Source of the DNA: Ureibacillus sinduriensis BLB-1 = JCM 15800
Lineage (GTDB): Bacteria > Bacillota > Bacilli > Bacillales_A > Planococcaceae
Direction: 5' to 3'
DNA: 64,000 bases
Assembly (NCBI RefSeq): GCF_000772955.1
Contig: NZ_JPVO01000051.1
Span: 158,754 to 222,753, forward strand
This document shows, piece after piece, positions 37,104 through 46,608 of this stretch. The notes beneath the pieces are model-generated. The model made no database searches. It saw only the letters and a list, made by a program, of their open reading frames with translations, and was not told the origin of the DNA. Numbering within the stretch: the first letter of the stretch is position 1; every line of letters begins with the position of its first letter. The position numbers and the translations under genes were made by a program.

Positions 37104-38561
37104 TTGAGAAAACGTATCACCCTATTACTAGTATTCATTCTATCATTTTCTCTTCTAACTCCGACTGAATCAGATGCAAATGTCTTGGAAAAAGGGAATG
37201 CAAACAATAACAAAGAACGAGTCATTGTGTTATTTAAAGAAAAAGCGGATAAGCAATTAATATCCAATGCCAAAGGTCAAATACATCGTGAGTACAAGGC
37301 GGTACCGGCTTTAGCAATAACAGTTCCTCCAACTGCAATTAAAGGTTTGCAAAAGAATCCAAACGTTATTGCTGTGGAAAAAGATGTCACTGTAAAAATC
37401 TCTTCCCAAACCCAAGACTGGGGGATTCAGCGCATTAATGCTCCCAAAACATGGTCAGGCGGTATAACAGGGAAAGGAATAAAAGTTGCCGTTGTTGATA
37501 CAGGAATCGCCGCTCATGACGATTTATCGATTGCAGGCGGAGTCTCCTTCACTAGTTATACTCCTTCTTACCAAGATGATAACGGTCATGGCACACATGC
37601 CGCTGGAATCATTGGGGCCAAAAATAACACCATTGGAACTGTTGGCGTTGCGCCGGATGCAAGCCTTTATGCGGTAAAAGCATTGGATGCCAATGGCAGC
37701 GGTTACCTATCTGATATCATTGCAGGGATTGATTGGTCCATCAATAATAAAATGAATATCATCAATTTGAGTTTAGGGACGCCAACCGGATCATTAACTT
37801 TGAAAGAAACAGTAGATCGTGCTTACAATCAAGGAATTTTAGTGGTGGCTGCTGCCGGCAATAGTGGAACAGTCGATGGTGCGGGGGATACTGTCAATTA
37901 CCCTGCTTATTATGATTCAACGATTGCGGTTGCTGCAACCAACAACTTAGATTCAAGAGCTTCCTTTTCATCAACAGGCAATGCAGTGGATGTAGCGGCT
38001 CCGGGGGAACGCATCTTAAGTACTTATATAGGAAATCAATATGTTTATATGAGTGGTACATCAATGGCTGCCCCCTATGTATCAGGTAATTTGGCATTAT
38101 TAAAACAAGCTAATCCAACACTTGCAGCTGCAGAGTTACGTTCAAAATTAGAAAAAGGTACGTTGGATATTGGGATTGTTGGAAAAGATGCATACTTTGG
38201 TTTCGGGTTGATTCAGGCACCTATCGTTTCGACGAATAACACAACACCAGTGTCATTAAAAATCAATACAACACTAACTACCAATAAAACATCATATCTT
38301 GCCGGGGAAACAGTTTCCATTTACACAAAAGCTGTAGATGCCAATGGAAGTGCCCTTTCCAATGCAACTGTAACCCTTATGATTACATCTCCAACAGGCG
38401 GAACAACCAGTGTAAAAGCTCAGACAGATTCGAATGGTATGATTACATGCAACATGTCGACCACAAGATATACGACAAAAGGGACATATAAAGTGAAGGC
38501 TGAAACAACGAAACTCAATTACACAAGCAGTTCAGCTACAACTTCGTTCCAAATTCGATAA
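37104..38561 (+). CDS. Secreted subtilisin-like serine protease (S8)
   Basis: A 485-residue exported subtilase. A signal peptide (about 1-25), an inhibitor_I9 propeptide (about 38-97), and the catalytic domain with Asp132 (VVDTGI), His162 (GHGTHAAG), the oxyanion Asn253 (AAGNSG) and Ser320 (GTSMAAP) are present. The C-terminal part (about 385-485) is an Ig-like/Big domain that may bind a surface. The start is TTG 37104 behind AAGGAGG. Confidence 0.94.
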   Translation: MRKRITLLLVFILSFSLLTPTESDANVLEKGNANNNKERVIVLFKEKADKQLISNAKGQIHREYKAVPALAITVPPTAIKGLQKNPNVIAVEKDVTVKISSQTQDWGIQRINAPKTWSGGITGKGIKVAVVDTGIAAHDDLSIAGGVSFTSYTPSYQDDNGHGTHAAGIIGAKNNTIGTVGVAPDASLYAVKALDANGSGYLSDIIAGIDWSINNKMNIINLSLGTPTGSLTLKETVDRAYNQGILVVAAAGNSGTVDGAGDTVNYPAYYDSTIAVAATNNLDSRASFSSTGNAVDVAAPGERILSTYIGNQYVYMSGTSMAAPYVSGNLALLKQANPTLAAAELRSKLEKGTLDIGIVGKDAYFGFGLIQAPIVSTNNTTPVSLKINTTLTTNKTSYLAGETVSIYTKAVDANGSALSNATVTLMITSPTGGTTSVKAQTDSNGMITCNMSTTRYTTKGTYKVKAETTKLNYTSSSATTSFQIR

Positions 38562-38573
38562 ACTGTTTAAAAA

Positions 38574-38602
38574 CGCTCGGCTCTTCGTGGCCGAGTATTT
38601 TC
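38574..38602 (+). terminator. Terminator of the subtilase gene
   Basis: CTCGGC (38576-38581) pairs with GCCGAG (38590-38595), followed by a T-rich run. Confidence 0.78.
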
Positions 38603-38663
38603 TTACTCAGATATCTAAGGAAATTAAAAATGAAGAATATTGGCGAGTTCATTTAAGAAGCAG

Positions 38664-38717
38664 ACAAAAATCAACCGCCACCATGCTAGGATGTTACCTA
38701 GATGATGACGGTTGATT
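38664..38717 (-). terminator. Terminator of ychF
   Basis: AATCAACCG (38669-38677) pairs with CGGTTGATT (38709-38717), with an inner CTAGG/CCTAG helix and Ts following on the minus strand. Confidence 0.8.
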
Positions 38718-38730
38718 GCGATATTAATAT

Positions 38731-39831
38731 CTAAACATTGAAACGGAATAGCATCACGTCGCCATCTTGAACAACGTATTCCTTCCCTTCCAAGCGTACC
38801 TTGCCAGCCTCTTTTGCAGCTGCCATTGAGCCAGCCGCCACCAAGTCTTCATAAGCTACAGTTTCGGCACGAATAAATCCGCGCTCGAAATCTGAGTGAA
38901 TAACACCGGCACATTGCGGAGCTTTCATTCCTTTACGGAAAGTCCAAGCACGCACCTCTTGTACACCTGCAGTAAAGTATGTTGCCAATCCCAATAAATC
39001 ATATGAAGCTCGGATTAGTTGGTCCAAGCCAGACTCTTCAATTCCTAGTTCTTCAAGGAACATTGCTTTTTCTTCATCATCCAATTCTGAAATTTCTTCT
39101 TCGATTTTCGCACAAATTGTAATGACTTGAGCACCTTCTGCATCTGCAAATTCCCGTACTTGTTGAACGTATTTATTGTTTGCAGCATCTGCCACTTCTT
39201 CTTCAGAAACATTCGCTACATAGAGCATTGGTTTGATTGTCAAAAGGTGCAAGCCTTTGATTACTTTTAATTCATCTTCCGATAAATCGACAGAACGTGC
39301 TGGCTTTTCTTTTTCTAATGCATCTTTTAATTTCACTAATATTGGCTCTTCGATTAACGCTTCTTTATCTTTTTGCTTAGCCATTTTGCCTACTCGTTGA
39401 AGGCGTTTTTCTACAGATTCCATATCCGCCAAAATTAATTCCAGATTGATGACTTCAATATCATCAATTGGATTCACAGAACCCGAAACGTGCGTAATAT
39501 TTTCATCTTCAAAACAACGAACTACCTGGCAAATTGCGTCTACTTCACGGATGTGGGATAAAAATTTATTTCCTAACCCTTCTCCTTTGGAAGCTCCCTT
39601 TACAATCCCTGCGATATCTGTAAATTCAAAAGCTGTTGGAACAGTTTTCTTAGGTTCAACCAATTCAGTTAATTTATCTAATCGTGCATCCGGTACTTCA
39701 ACTACTCCTACGTTGGGATCGATTGTTGCGAATGGGTAGTTGGCAGCTAATGCACCTGCTTTTGTAATTGCGTTAAATAATGTAGATTTTCCTACGTTTG
39801 GTAAACCTACTATACCAGCTGTTAGCGACAT
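38731..39831 (-). CDS. ychF: Redox-regulated ATPase/GTPase YchF
   Basis: A 366-residue Obg-family P-loop protein: Walker A GLPNVGKST, DxxG as DIAG, a coiled-coil arm and a C-terminal TGS domain. YchF prefers ATP and associates with ribosomes. The frame continues up to 39918 with hydrophobic sequence, but conserved length and the MSLTAGIVGLP start fix ATG 39831. Confidence 0.95.
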   Translation of the reverse strand: MSLTAGIVGLPNVGKSTLFNAITKAGALAANYPFATIDPNVGVVEVPDARLDKLTELVEPKKTVPTAFEFTDIAGIVKGASKGEGLGNKFLSHIREVDAICQVVRCFEDENITHVSGSVNPIDDIEVINLELILADMESVEKRLQRVGKMAKQKDKEALIEEPILVKLKDALEKEKPARSVDLSEDELKVIKGLHLLTIKPMLYVANVSEEEVADAANNKYVQQVREFADAEGAQVITICAKIEEEISELDDEEKAMFLEELGIEESGLDQLIRASYDLLGLATYFTAGVQEVRAWTFRKGMKAPQCAGVIHSDFERGFIRAETVAYEDLVAAGSMAAAKEAGKVRLEGKEYVVQDGDVMLFRFNV

Positions 39832-39965
39832 GTGTGTTGACACGACCTTTCTATTTCTCTTGTGTTTTTTTCTTGCATTCAAATATAAATAAAATAGAAC
39901 TAAATAATATAAAACCATTGTTTATTATATGGATAAGTAGAGAAAAAGTCTAATTCGCCAAAATT

Positions 39966-40166
39966 TTATTCTCCATTTGCTCTAACTAACACTTTTTTCA
40001 TTTTCTTTTCAAATTCTCGACGAGGGATCATAACGCTATGACCACATCCTGTGCACTTAATTCGGATATCTGCACCTAACCGGATAATTTTCCATGCATT
40101 CGTACCGCAAGGATGCTGTTTTTTCATTTCAACCACATCGTTCAATTCAAATACTTTTGCTTCCAT
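39966..40166 (-). CDS. DUF951 small protein
   Basis: A 66-residue protein matching DUF951 (VEMKKQHPCGTNAWKIIRLGADIRIKCTGCGHSVM, here split: KKQHPCGTNAW...CTGCGHSVM). The CxxC pair with the earlier Cys suggests metal binding; function unknown. Its ATG overlaps the mscS-like stop (TAATG), so they are cotranscribed. Confidence 0.88.
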   Translation of the reverse strand: MEAKVFELNDVVEMKKQHPCGTNAWKIIRLGADIRIKCTGCGHSVMIPRREFEKKMKKVLVRANGE

Positions 40167-41089
40167 TATGATTCATCTCCCCCAGACTCTTTACTACCTC
40201 GATCATAAAGCATCATTTTAGGATATGCCATTGGAATTCCGTTTCTTTCCAAAATTTCTTTAACATCACGTCTAATGACACGGGCAATCCCGTAATGCTG
40301 CAAAGGTTTCGTTTCGGCAATAATACGGATGGTTACTTCTGTCCCCACTACATTTTGCACTCCCAAAAACGCTGGTACATCAATCAGTTCTTCGTAGTTT
40401 GGGGGCAATGTTTTTAAATACTCGGAAACAAGCTTCTCAACCTTTTCAATATCCGCATCAATTGCAACTTGCATATCGATGATGGCTTTGGAGTTGTTGA
40501 CCGAGAAGTTGACAACATCCAATATTTGTCCGTTTGGTATAATGTACTGTTCACCTGTCGTTCCTAAAATCTTGGTTGTACGCAACCCAATTTCCGTTAC
40601 TGTCCCTTCGGCGTTATTTAAACGGATATAATCCCCTATTCCAAACTGGTCCTCCAAGATAATAAAGAATCCCGTAATAATATCTTTTACTAAACTTTGC
40701 GCACCAAAGCCAATCGCTAAACCGGCAATCCCTGCCCCCGCAAGTAGCCCGCCAATGTTGATTTCAACAGCCGAAAGAATAGCAATCATCGCTGAAAAAT
40801 AAACTAAATAGCTCAATGTGCTATGCAGCAATTTGATAATTGTTTGCTGCCTTCGTTCATTTTGATTTAGAGGTGTTTTCACTTTCAGGGTAAGGATTCG
40901 TGTAATGATTCTCTTCCCTATAAATATAACTAAGTAGGATACTAAAAGAATCGCTAGAATCTTTGTGCAAGCACTTAAAACAAAGGACCATAATTCTTCA
41001 CTCGTGAAATAGTCCCATATTTTTTCAGAAAACTCTGTAGCCTCTTTTACTTGTTCTTCCACTTGATCTCCTATTACATCCGTCGCCAT
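40166..41089 (-). CDS. MscS family mechanosensitive ion channel
   Basis: A 307-residue small-conductance mechanosensitive channel. Three membrane segments (about 30-130), the Gly/Ala-rich pore helix (LLAGAGIAGLAIGFGAQSLV, 20 residues) and the cytoplasmic beta domain (LNNAEGTVTEIGLRTT) are clear. AAGGAG precedes ATG 41089; the frame to 41140 has no ribosome site. Confidence 0.92.
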   Translation of the reverse strand: MATDVIGDQVEEQVKEATEFSEKIWDYFTSEELWSFVLSACTKILAILLVSYLVIFIGKRIITRILTLKVKTPLNQNERRQQTIIKLLHSTLSYLVYFSAMIAILSAVEINIGGLLAGAGIAGLAIGFGAQSLVKDIITGFFIILEDQFGIGDYIRLNNAEGTVTEIGLRTTKILGTTGEQYIIPNGQILDVVNFSVNNSKAIIDMQVAIDADIEKVEKLVSEYLKTLPPNYEELIDVPAFLGVQNVVGTEVTIRIIAETKPLQHYGIARVIRRDVKEILERNGIPMAYPKMMLYDRGSKESGGDES

Positions 41090-41199
41090 TTTTCCACTCC
41101 TTGTATAAGTAACCATAAATTTGAATATACTTGGTATCAATATAGTTCAATTTTTGCCATTAAAAATTAATTTATTACCAATTCTAAGGAAAGCGAGAA

Positions 41200-41838
41200 T
41201 TGCTTATGCAAAAAATTACGAAAGTCCCTTTAAATTCGTTTGTTCATCATGAACAAACAGGTGCTCTCTGGCAATTAAGTGATTTATTTTTAAATTATAT
41301 TCCTTTTGATCATGAACAATTAATATTCTGTTGTATTGGAACAGATCGCTCTACTGGTGATTCTCTCGGTCCTTTAACAGGCAGTTTTTTGACGAGTTTT
41401 CACTCCTTCCCGTTTGAAGTAATCGGTACACTTGAAAATCCATTACATGCCATCAATTTAACATCGACAATGGAAGAAATAAATGCAAAGCCTATCAAGC
41501 CCTATGTCGTTGCGATTGATGCTTGTTTAGGAAGCGAACGTAATGTCGGTCATATTGTTCTTCAAGACGGTCCATTATTCCCTGGCAAGGCTGTAAAAAA
41601 AGAATTACCTCCAATCGGTGACATTTCAATTAAAGGAATCGTCAATGTTGGAGGCTTTATGGAAATGCTTGTTTTACAAAATACCCGTTTGAATGTTACA
41701 TATTCGATGGGCAATAAAATTGCACGCGCGTTAATGCTCGCTTGGCAACGTCATTTATTGAAAAAGAAAAATGAATACAACGACAATAGCAACCATTACG
41801 ATTCCAGGCAGCAGATTGGCTACTCGAACCTTAGTTAA
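41200..41838 (+). CDS. yyaC: YyaC, spore protease-like protein
   Basis: A 212-residue YyaC (DUF1256) protein related to the germination protease Gpr, with CIGTDRSTGDSLGPLTG and the VAIDACLG strand. It is found in spore formers. AAGGA is 8 bases before TTG 41200 and 14 before ATG 41206, so the start is uncertain by two codons. The last 28 codons overlap the convergent DUF554 gene by 84 bp. Confidence 0.87.
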   Translation: MLMQKITKVPLNSFVHHEQTGALWQLSDLFLNYIPFDHEQLIFCCIGTDRSTGDSLGPLTGSFLTSFHSFPFEVIGTLENPLHAINLTSTMEEINAKPIKPYVVAIDACLGSERNVGHIVLQDGPLFPGKAVKKELPPIGDISIKGIVNVGGFMEMLVLQNTRLNVTYSMGNKIARALMLAWQRHLLKKKNEYNDNSNHYDSRQQIGYSNLS

Positions 41839-42462
41839 ACCAGCAATATTTAAACCTATCGCCATTATCATGATTCCACCTGTCGCCGTCATTTCTTGAA
41901 TAAATAGATTTAAGGCTGCTTCGGGTATGTATTTGCTAATAACGCCAGCCAAAAGCGTAATCGTACCTTGATATAAAAGAACGGGGATTGCAGCTAACAT
42001 TACACCTATTCCAAGGGTTGATGATAAAACGATCGCGGTAAACCCATCAATAATCCCCTTTGTTATCAAAACTGAATGATCATTACGTATACCACTATCC
42101 AATGAGCCCAGAATTCCCATTGAACCAATCACAAAAAATAAAGTGGCATTAATAAATCCTTCCGCTATACTACTTTCTGACGTTTGCTTCCCGATTTTTG
42201 TTTCTACCCATTTTCCTATGCGAAATAATTGATTGTCTAAATCAAGCCATTCACCAATCACCGCACCTACAACAAGACTAATAATCACAATAATAAAGTT
42301 AGTAGTCTCCATCCCCATTTGAATTCCTAAAACAGCAACAGCAAGACCAATAATTGATAGTACAGTCGTTTTCATTTTATCGGGGATCCCCTTAAAAATA
42401 CGACCGATTGTTGATCCTATTATGATTAGTAAGGCATTTATAATTGACCCAAGTAGCACCAT
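41755..42462 (-). CDS. DUF554 family membrane protein
   Basis: A 235-residue protein with six or seven membrane segments that matches DUF554 (YdfK-like), a possible transporter family without proven substrate. It begins VLLGSIINALLIIIGSTIGRIFKGIP. Its 3' end overlaps yyaC on the other strand. Confidence 0.87.
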   Translation of the reverse strand: MVLLGSIINALLIIIGSTIGRIFKGIPDKMKTTVLSIIGLAVAVLGIQMGMETTNFIIVIISLVVGAVIGEWLDLDNQLFRIGKWVETKIGKQTSESSIAEGFINATLFFVIGSMGILGSLDSGIRNDHSVLITKGIIDGFTAIVLSSTLGIGVMLAAIPVLLYQGTITLLAGVISKYIPEAALNLFIQEMTATGGIMIMAIGLNIAGLTKVRVANLLPGIVMVAIVVVFIFLFQ

Positions 42463-42482
42463 GTTTTACCTCTTCTTTGTCT

Positions 42483-42516
42483 TAGAAAAAAGAGCGCCTC
42501 AACTACTTGGCGCTCA
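42483..42516 (-). terminator. Terminator of the parAB operon
   Basis: GAGCGCC (42492-42498) pairs with GGCGCTC (42509-42515), followed by TTTTTTC on the minus strand. Confidence 0.85.
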
Positions 42517-42524
42517 CAACTTTT

Positions 42525-43382
42525 CTACTCTTCTAGTTGTAGTATTTCCAATATACGTTCTAAATCATCCTCTGAATAAAATTCAATTTCAATTTTCCCT
42601 TTATTCTTGGATTTTTTAATTTGAACATTTGTTCCGAAGTATTCACGCAGTTGCGTTTCGGTAGCTTGAACAAAAATGTCCTTATTGACCGGCTTTTCTG
42701 TTTCACGTGAAACTTCTTCATTCAATTGTTTAATCAATGCCTCTAATTGGCGCACATTTAAGCCGTGTTTTATCACCTTTTCAGCTACATCAGGTATTCT
42801 TCTTTTATTTTTCAAACCTAATAATGTACGCCCATGACCCATGGATAACTCACCTTTATCTACTAGAGCGCGAACTTCTTCCGGCAATGTTAATAAACGG
42901 AGATGATTCGTGATATATGGACGACTTTTTCCTAGACGTTTGGCAAGTTCTTCTTGGGTAAAGTTAAGTTTTTCTATTAAACTTTGATAGGCTTCAGCTT
43001 CTTCAATAGGCGTTAAATCTTCTCGTTGAAGGTTTTCTAATATGGCCAGTTCCATCATCTGGTCTTCTGTCAAACTTCTGACGATTGCAGGTATTTCTTT
43101 TAAATTGGCAAATTTTGCAGCCCTAAAACGCCTTTCCCCAACAACTATTTCATACCTTTTGCCTTTTTTCCGGACAACGATGGGCTGTATGATTCCATGC
43201 TCCATTATTGATTGGGCTAGTTCCGCAATTGCTTCCTCATCGAATGTTCTTCGGGGTTGAAAAGGATTAACAACAAGTTTTTGCAAGTCAATTTTTTCAA
43301 CTTGATCTTCATTGGGCTGTATATTTTCGAGTGTTTCTGTTGGAAACAATGCCCCTATACCTTTACCTAACCCTCTAGCCAT
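42525..43382 (-). CDS. parB: Chromosome partition protein ParB (Spo0J)
   Basis: A 285-residue CTP-dependent DNA clamp that loads at parS and spreads, recruiting SMC. It shows the CTP-binding GERRFRAA motif, ENLQREDLTPIEEA, the HTH (TQEELAKRLGKSRPYITNHLRLL) in pieces, and a C-terminal dimer domain. A parS-like site lies in the gene at 42699-42714. It overlaps parA by 8 bp. Confidence 0.96.
   Translation of the reverse strand: MARGLGKGIGALFPTETLENIQPNEDQVEKIDLQKLVVNPFQPRRTFDEEAIAELAQSIMEHGIIQPIVVRKKGKRYEIVVGERRFRAAKFANLKEIPAIVRSLTEDQMMELAILENLQREDLTPIEEAEAYQSLIEKLNFTQEELAKRLGKSRPYITNHLRLLTLPEEVRALVDKGELSMGHGRTLLGLKNKRRIPDVAEKVIKHGLNVRQLEALIKQLNEEVSRETEKPVNKDIFVQATETQLREYFGTNVQIKKSKNKGKIEIEFYSEDDLERILEILQLEE
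42699..42714. promoter_or_regulatory. parS site within parB
   Basis: TGTTTCACGTGAAACT, 15/16 to TGTTTCACGTGAAACA. B. subtilis also has a parS inside spo0J. Confidence 0.88.
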
Positions 43383-44136
43383 TTTTAATCACTTCCCTTG
43401 CTAACTCTAAATAAACTTCCGCACCTCTTGATCTTGCGTCATATATTATGATCGGTTCGCCATGACTCGGAGCCTCGCTTAAACGGACATTGCGCGGGAT
43501 GATTGTTTTATATACTTTATCCTGGAAGTACTTCTTAACTTCCTCTATAACCTGCAAACCAAGGTTTGTGCGTGCATCAAGCATGGTTAAGAGCACACCA
43601 TCAATATATAAATCTTGATTTAAATGTTTTTGAACAAGACGAACAGTCGATAATAATTGACTTAATCCTTCCAGGGCGTAATACTCACATTGAACCGGTA
43701 TTATCACTGCATCGGATGCAGTTAATGCATTTATCGTTAATAACCCCAAAGAGGGTGGACAATCGATAATAATATAATCATATTGATTTTTCACATTCTG
43801 TAAGGCATGTTTCAATCGAACTTCACGTGAAATTGTGGAAACAAGCTCAATCTCTGCGCCAGCCAAAGAGATTGTTGCTGGCACTACATCTAAATTTTCA
43901 ACTTTAGATGATTGAATCGTGTTGATCACTTCTTCGTCATCAATTAGAACATCATAGATACAACTTTGAATTTCACCTTTATTTATACCAACACCACTTG
44001 TAGCATTACCTTGCGGATCAGTGTCTATTAAAAGAACTTTTTTCCCTAAATATGCAAGACAAGCGCTCAGATTTACAGATGTTGTAGTTTTACCTACCCC
44101 ACCTTTCTGGTTTGTTACGGCAATAATTCTTCCCAA
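43375..44136 (-). CDS. parA: Chromosome partition ATPase ParA (Soj)
   Basis: A 253-residue deviant Walker ATPase (KGGVGKTTTSVNLSACL; D in VLLIDTDPQGNAT) that binds DNA and regulates DnaA and segregation with ParB. The ATG at 44157 has no ribosome site. A TTG at 44136, behind AGGTG, gives GRIIAVTNQKGG and the usual Soj length, so it is chosen. Confidence 0.94.
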   Translation of the reverse strand: MGRIIAVTNQKGGVGKTTTSVNLSACLAYLGKKVLLIDTDPQGNATSGVGINKGEIQSCIYDVLIDDEEVINTIQSSKVENLDVVPATISLAGAEIELVSTISREVRLKHALQNVKNQYDYIIIDCPPSLGLLTINALTASDAVIIPVQCEYYALEGLSQLLSTVRLVQKHLNQDLYIDGVLLTMLDARTNLGLQVIEEVKKYFQDKVYKTIIPRNVRLSEAPSHGEPIIIYDARSRGAEVYLELAREVIKNG

Positions 44137-44485
44137 CCTTTTTGCACCTGCTTTCATGAATCAAAATAAAAAACGAATCGTATTTAGTCATTTAGTTCAT
44201 TTTATCAAATTTATAAACTAGATGTATTTATAAAAAAACAACTATTTTATAAATTTGATACTAGAAAATTAGGCCTATCGCCATCCGCTTTGACGATAAG
44301 CCTTTGTCGCACTTATGCAACTCTATTAAAGGAGAACTTTTCTACTGTTAATAAGGAGGTTTTTAAAGAAATTAGATTTTGTGAAAGCTTTTAAATCGTA
44401 TCTCTTCATATCATAAAAGCCCTAATAGGTTTGCCTCCAGTCAAAAATCAGTGGAATATTCAACTTGGGTTCCTTAGCTAATCAA
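44137..44485. other. Intergenic region between parA and noc
   Basis: No gene. Imperfect inverted repeat AGGC.TATCG...CGATA.GCCT at about 44271-44304, followed by TTTTC on the minus strand, is a possible noc terminator. The rest is AT-rich. Confidence 0.45.
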
Positions 44486-45373
44486 TTATTTTTTCTTTGG
44501 AATACGTACTGTGATTTGATAATATTCTTCCGTGTCTTCTTCTTCGGTATTCACATTAATACCACTTTTCGTCACCATGGATAGTGATTGTTTAATTGTA
44601 TTGAGTGCGATACGGATATCTTTGCTGATGGCTTTTCGCTTTGGCTTTTCCTTCTTTGCCGATTCTTCTTTTGGTTCGTTCATTTGTTGAATATATTCTT
44701 CGAGCTGACGAACATTCCAATCATATTCTTTTATTAAAGCTACCAATCGAGCTTGTAATTCTTCATCCTTCAAAGAAATCATTGCGCGTGCATGGCGCTC
44801 CGTAATTTCCCTTTTTAAGATTGCTTCCTGGACAAATTGGGGTAATTTTAATAAACGCAATTTATTTGCAACAGTTGACTGGCCTTTTCCTAAACGTTGA
44901 GCAAGTGCTTCTTGTGTTAGTGAATGAAGTTCCAATAATTGCTGATAAGCCAATGCTTCTTCAATTGCCGTTAGTTCTTCTCGCTGGAGATTTTCTATCA
45001 AAGCAATAGAAGCAGTTTCTTTATCACTTAAATCTCGAACAATGGCAGGAACCTCAGTCCAATTGAGCTTCTTCATTGCCCGGTAGCGACGTTCCCCCGC
45101 AATGATTTCATAACGTTCTCCCTCAAAGTGTCGAATGACAATGGGTTGAATGACACCATGCGTATGGATTGTTCTTGATAATTCTTCAATTTTTTCTTCA
45201 TCAAAAACAGTACGAGGCTGGAACCGATTTGGAATAATTTTATCAATTGGGATTTTTACTACTTCTTCTGCAGCATTCTTCTTTTCAATTTGTGCTACTT
45301 GTTCTACTTCACTTTTAACTTCGGAAACACTCTTATCTCCGCCTCCGAAAAATCGTGAAAAAGGACTTTTCAT
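44486..45373 (-). CDS. noc: Nucleoid occlusion protein Noc
   Basis: A 295-residue ParB paralogue that binds its own sites and the membrane to block division over DNA. The N-terminal amphipathic start [11 protein letters not shown] is the membrane-targeting helix; the GERRYRAM box, [19 protein letters not shown] (19 residues) and the HTH follow. It lies between parAB and rsmG as usual. Confidence 0.95.
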   Translation of the reverse strand: MKSPFSRFFGGGDKSVSEVKSEVEQVAQIEKKNAAEEVVKIPIDKIIPNRFQPRTVFDEEKIEELSRTIHTHGVIQPIVIRHFEGERYEIIAGERRYRAMKKLNWTEVPAIVRDLSDKETASIALIENLQREELTAIEEALAYQQLLELHSLTQEALAQRLGKGQSTVANKLRLLKLPQFVQEAILKREITERHARAMISLKDEELQARLVALIKEYDWNVRQLEEYIQQMNEPKEESAKKEKPKRKAISKDIRIALNTIKQSLSMVTKSGINVNTEEEDTEEYYQITVRIPKKK

Positions 45374-45751
45374 TCAATAGGCACCACCTTTTAGAAACTA
45401 TCTTGCTCGGGAATACTTATATAATATTATTTATTATAATCTATAAATTGTACAGAGTTCGATAGAAGTATAATCTAGTAAATGACATAATAATAAGTAT
45501 TTATGCTTCATGAGGCAAATTTATATCTAATATTTTGTGACAATTTTAACTAATCGAAACTAAACTTGACAAAACGTTGAAAATAGTCTGAATATATATA
45601 TCTTTCTCACATTAAACAGAATGTTTCATGTGAAACACTGCAGTTTATTGTAACACTTAATTGCTAGTTAACTAGAATCAATGCGTAGTGACATTAAGCT
45701 AAATTTAATATCACTACATTGATCTATATTTTATACTACCACATATTTTTT
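45374..45751. other. Intergenic region with a parS site
   Basis: AT-rich sequence with no gene. The only clear element is the parS-like site at 45622-45637. Confidence 0.5.
45622..45637. promoter_or_regulatory. parS-like site between noc and rsmG
   Basis: TGTTTCATGTGAAACA, 15/16 to consensus with C to T in the centre. Its intergenic position close to oriC supports use. Confidence 0.8.
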
Positions 45752-46468
45752 CTATATAATTGGCGTTTTGTTAGGTATACCTGGTTTACGTGGATATTTC
45801 TTCGGGGTCTTTTTTATTTTATCAAAAATATAAAGAGTACGGTCACTTTCTTCAATAGGCAACGAGTATGAAAATTCTTCCTTCAAAGATGCTCCCAAAG
45901 TTGATATCGCTTTTTTTGCATCCTTTAATTCCTCGGGACCAGCTGCTGCTTTTAAGGCGACAAAAAATCCTCCCTCTTTTGCAATTGGTAGGCAAAGTTC
46001 TGAAAGTACCGATAATCTTGCTACAGCACGTGCCGTAACGACATCGAACTTTTCACGGTACTTTTCATTTTGGCCAAATTCCTCTGCACGCGCATGGACA
46101 AATGATACATTTTCCAATTGCAACTGCTCGCTTAAATGGTTTAAAAATGTAATCCGTTTATTTAAAGAATCAACAATTGTTACATGTAAATGAGGGAAGC
46201 AAATTTTGATCGGCAAGCTTGGAAACCCTGCTCCGGCCCCTACGTCACAAAGCGATTCTACCTTTGTAAAATCAAAGTAAAAACTTGCACTAATGGAATC
46301 GTAGAAATGCTTCAGATAGACACCTTCCAAATCTGTAATTGCCGTTAAGTTCATTTTTTCATTCCACTCAACTAGTAGTTCAAAATATTTCTTGAATTGT
46401 CCTATTTGTGTGTCACTTAATTCAATTCCCATTTCTTTTAAAGCTTCAATAAACTGTTGTTCGTTCAT
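45752..46468 (-). CDS. rsmG: 16S rRNA (guanine527-N7)-methyltransferase RsmG
   Basis: A 238-residue SAM-dependent methyltransferase (GidB) with [15 protein letters not shown] as the SAM-binding loop. It methylates G527 of 16S rRNA; loss gives low-level streptomycin resistance. AAAGGAG before ATG 46468 fixes the start, 39 residues inside the open frame. Confidence 0.95.
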   Translation of the reverse strand: MNEQQFIEALKEMGIELSDTQIGQFKKYFELLVEWNEKMNLTAITDLEGVYLKHFYDSISASFYFDFTKVESLCDVGAGAGFPSLPIKICFPHLHVTIVDSLNKRITFLNHLSEQLQLENVSFVHARAEEFGQNEKYREKFDVVTARAVARLSVLSELCLPIAKEGGFFVALKAAAGPEELKDAKKAISTLGASLKEEFSYSLPIEESDRTLYIFDKIKKTPKKYPRKPGIPNKTPII

Positions 46469-46514
46469 AGGGATCTCCTTTAGTTTCATACTGGTATTAT
46501 TGATACTAAATTGA

Positions 46515-46551
46515 ACGAGCGTCCGAGATAGCAATAAACTCGAACGCTCGT
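46515..46551 (-). other. Hairpin between mnmG and rsmG
   Basis: ACGAGCG (46515-46521) pairs with CGCTCGT (46545-46551) and CGAG with CTCG inside. No T run follows, so it is more likely a processing or stability element than a terminator. Confidence 0.5.
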
Positions 46552-46608
46552 CAGTCAAATGCGCATGGCGATTTTCGGAATTCAAAAGACCAATGTCAAT
46601 AAAATCCG

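Noticed and set aside
43811..43826. parS-like core TTCACGTGAA in parA
   Set aside because: Only the central 10 bases match; both ends differ from consensus.
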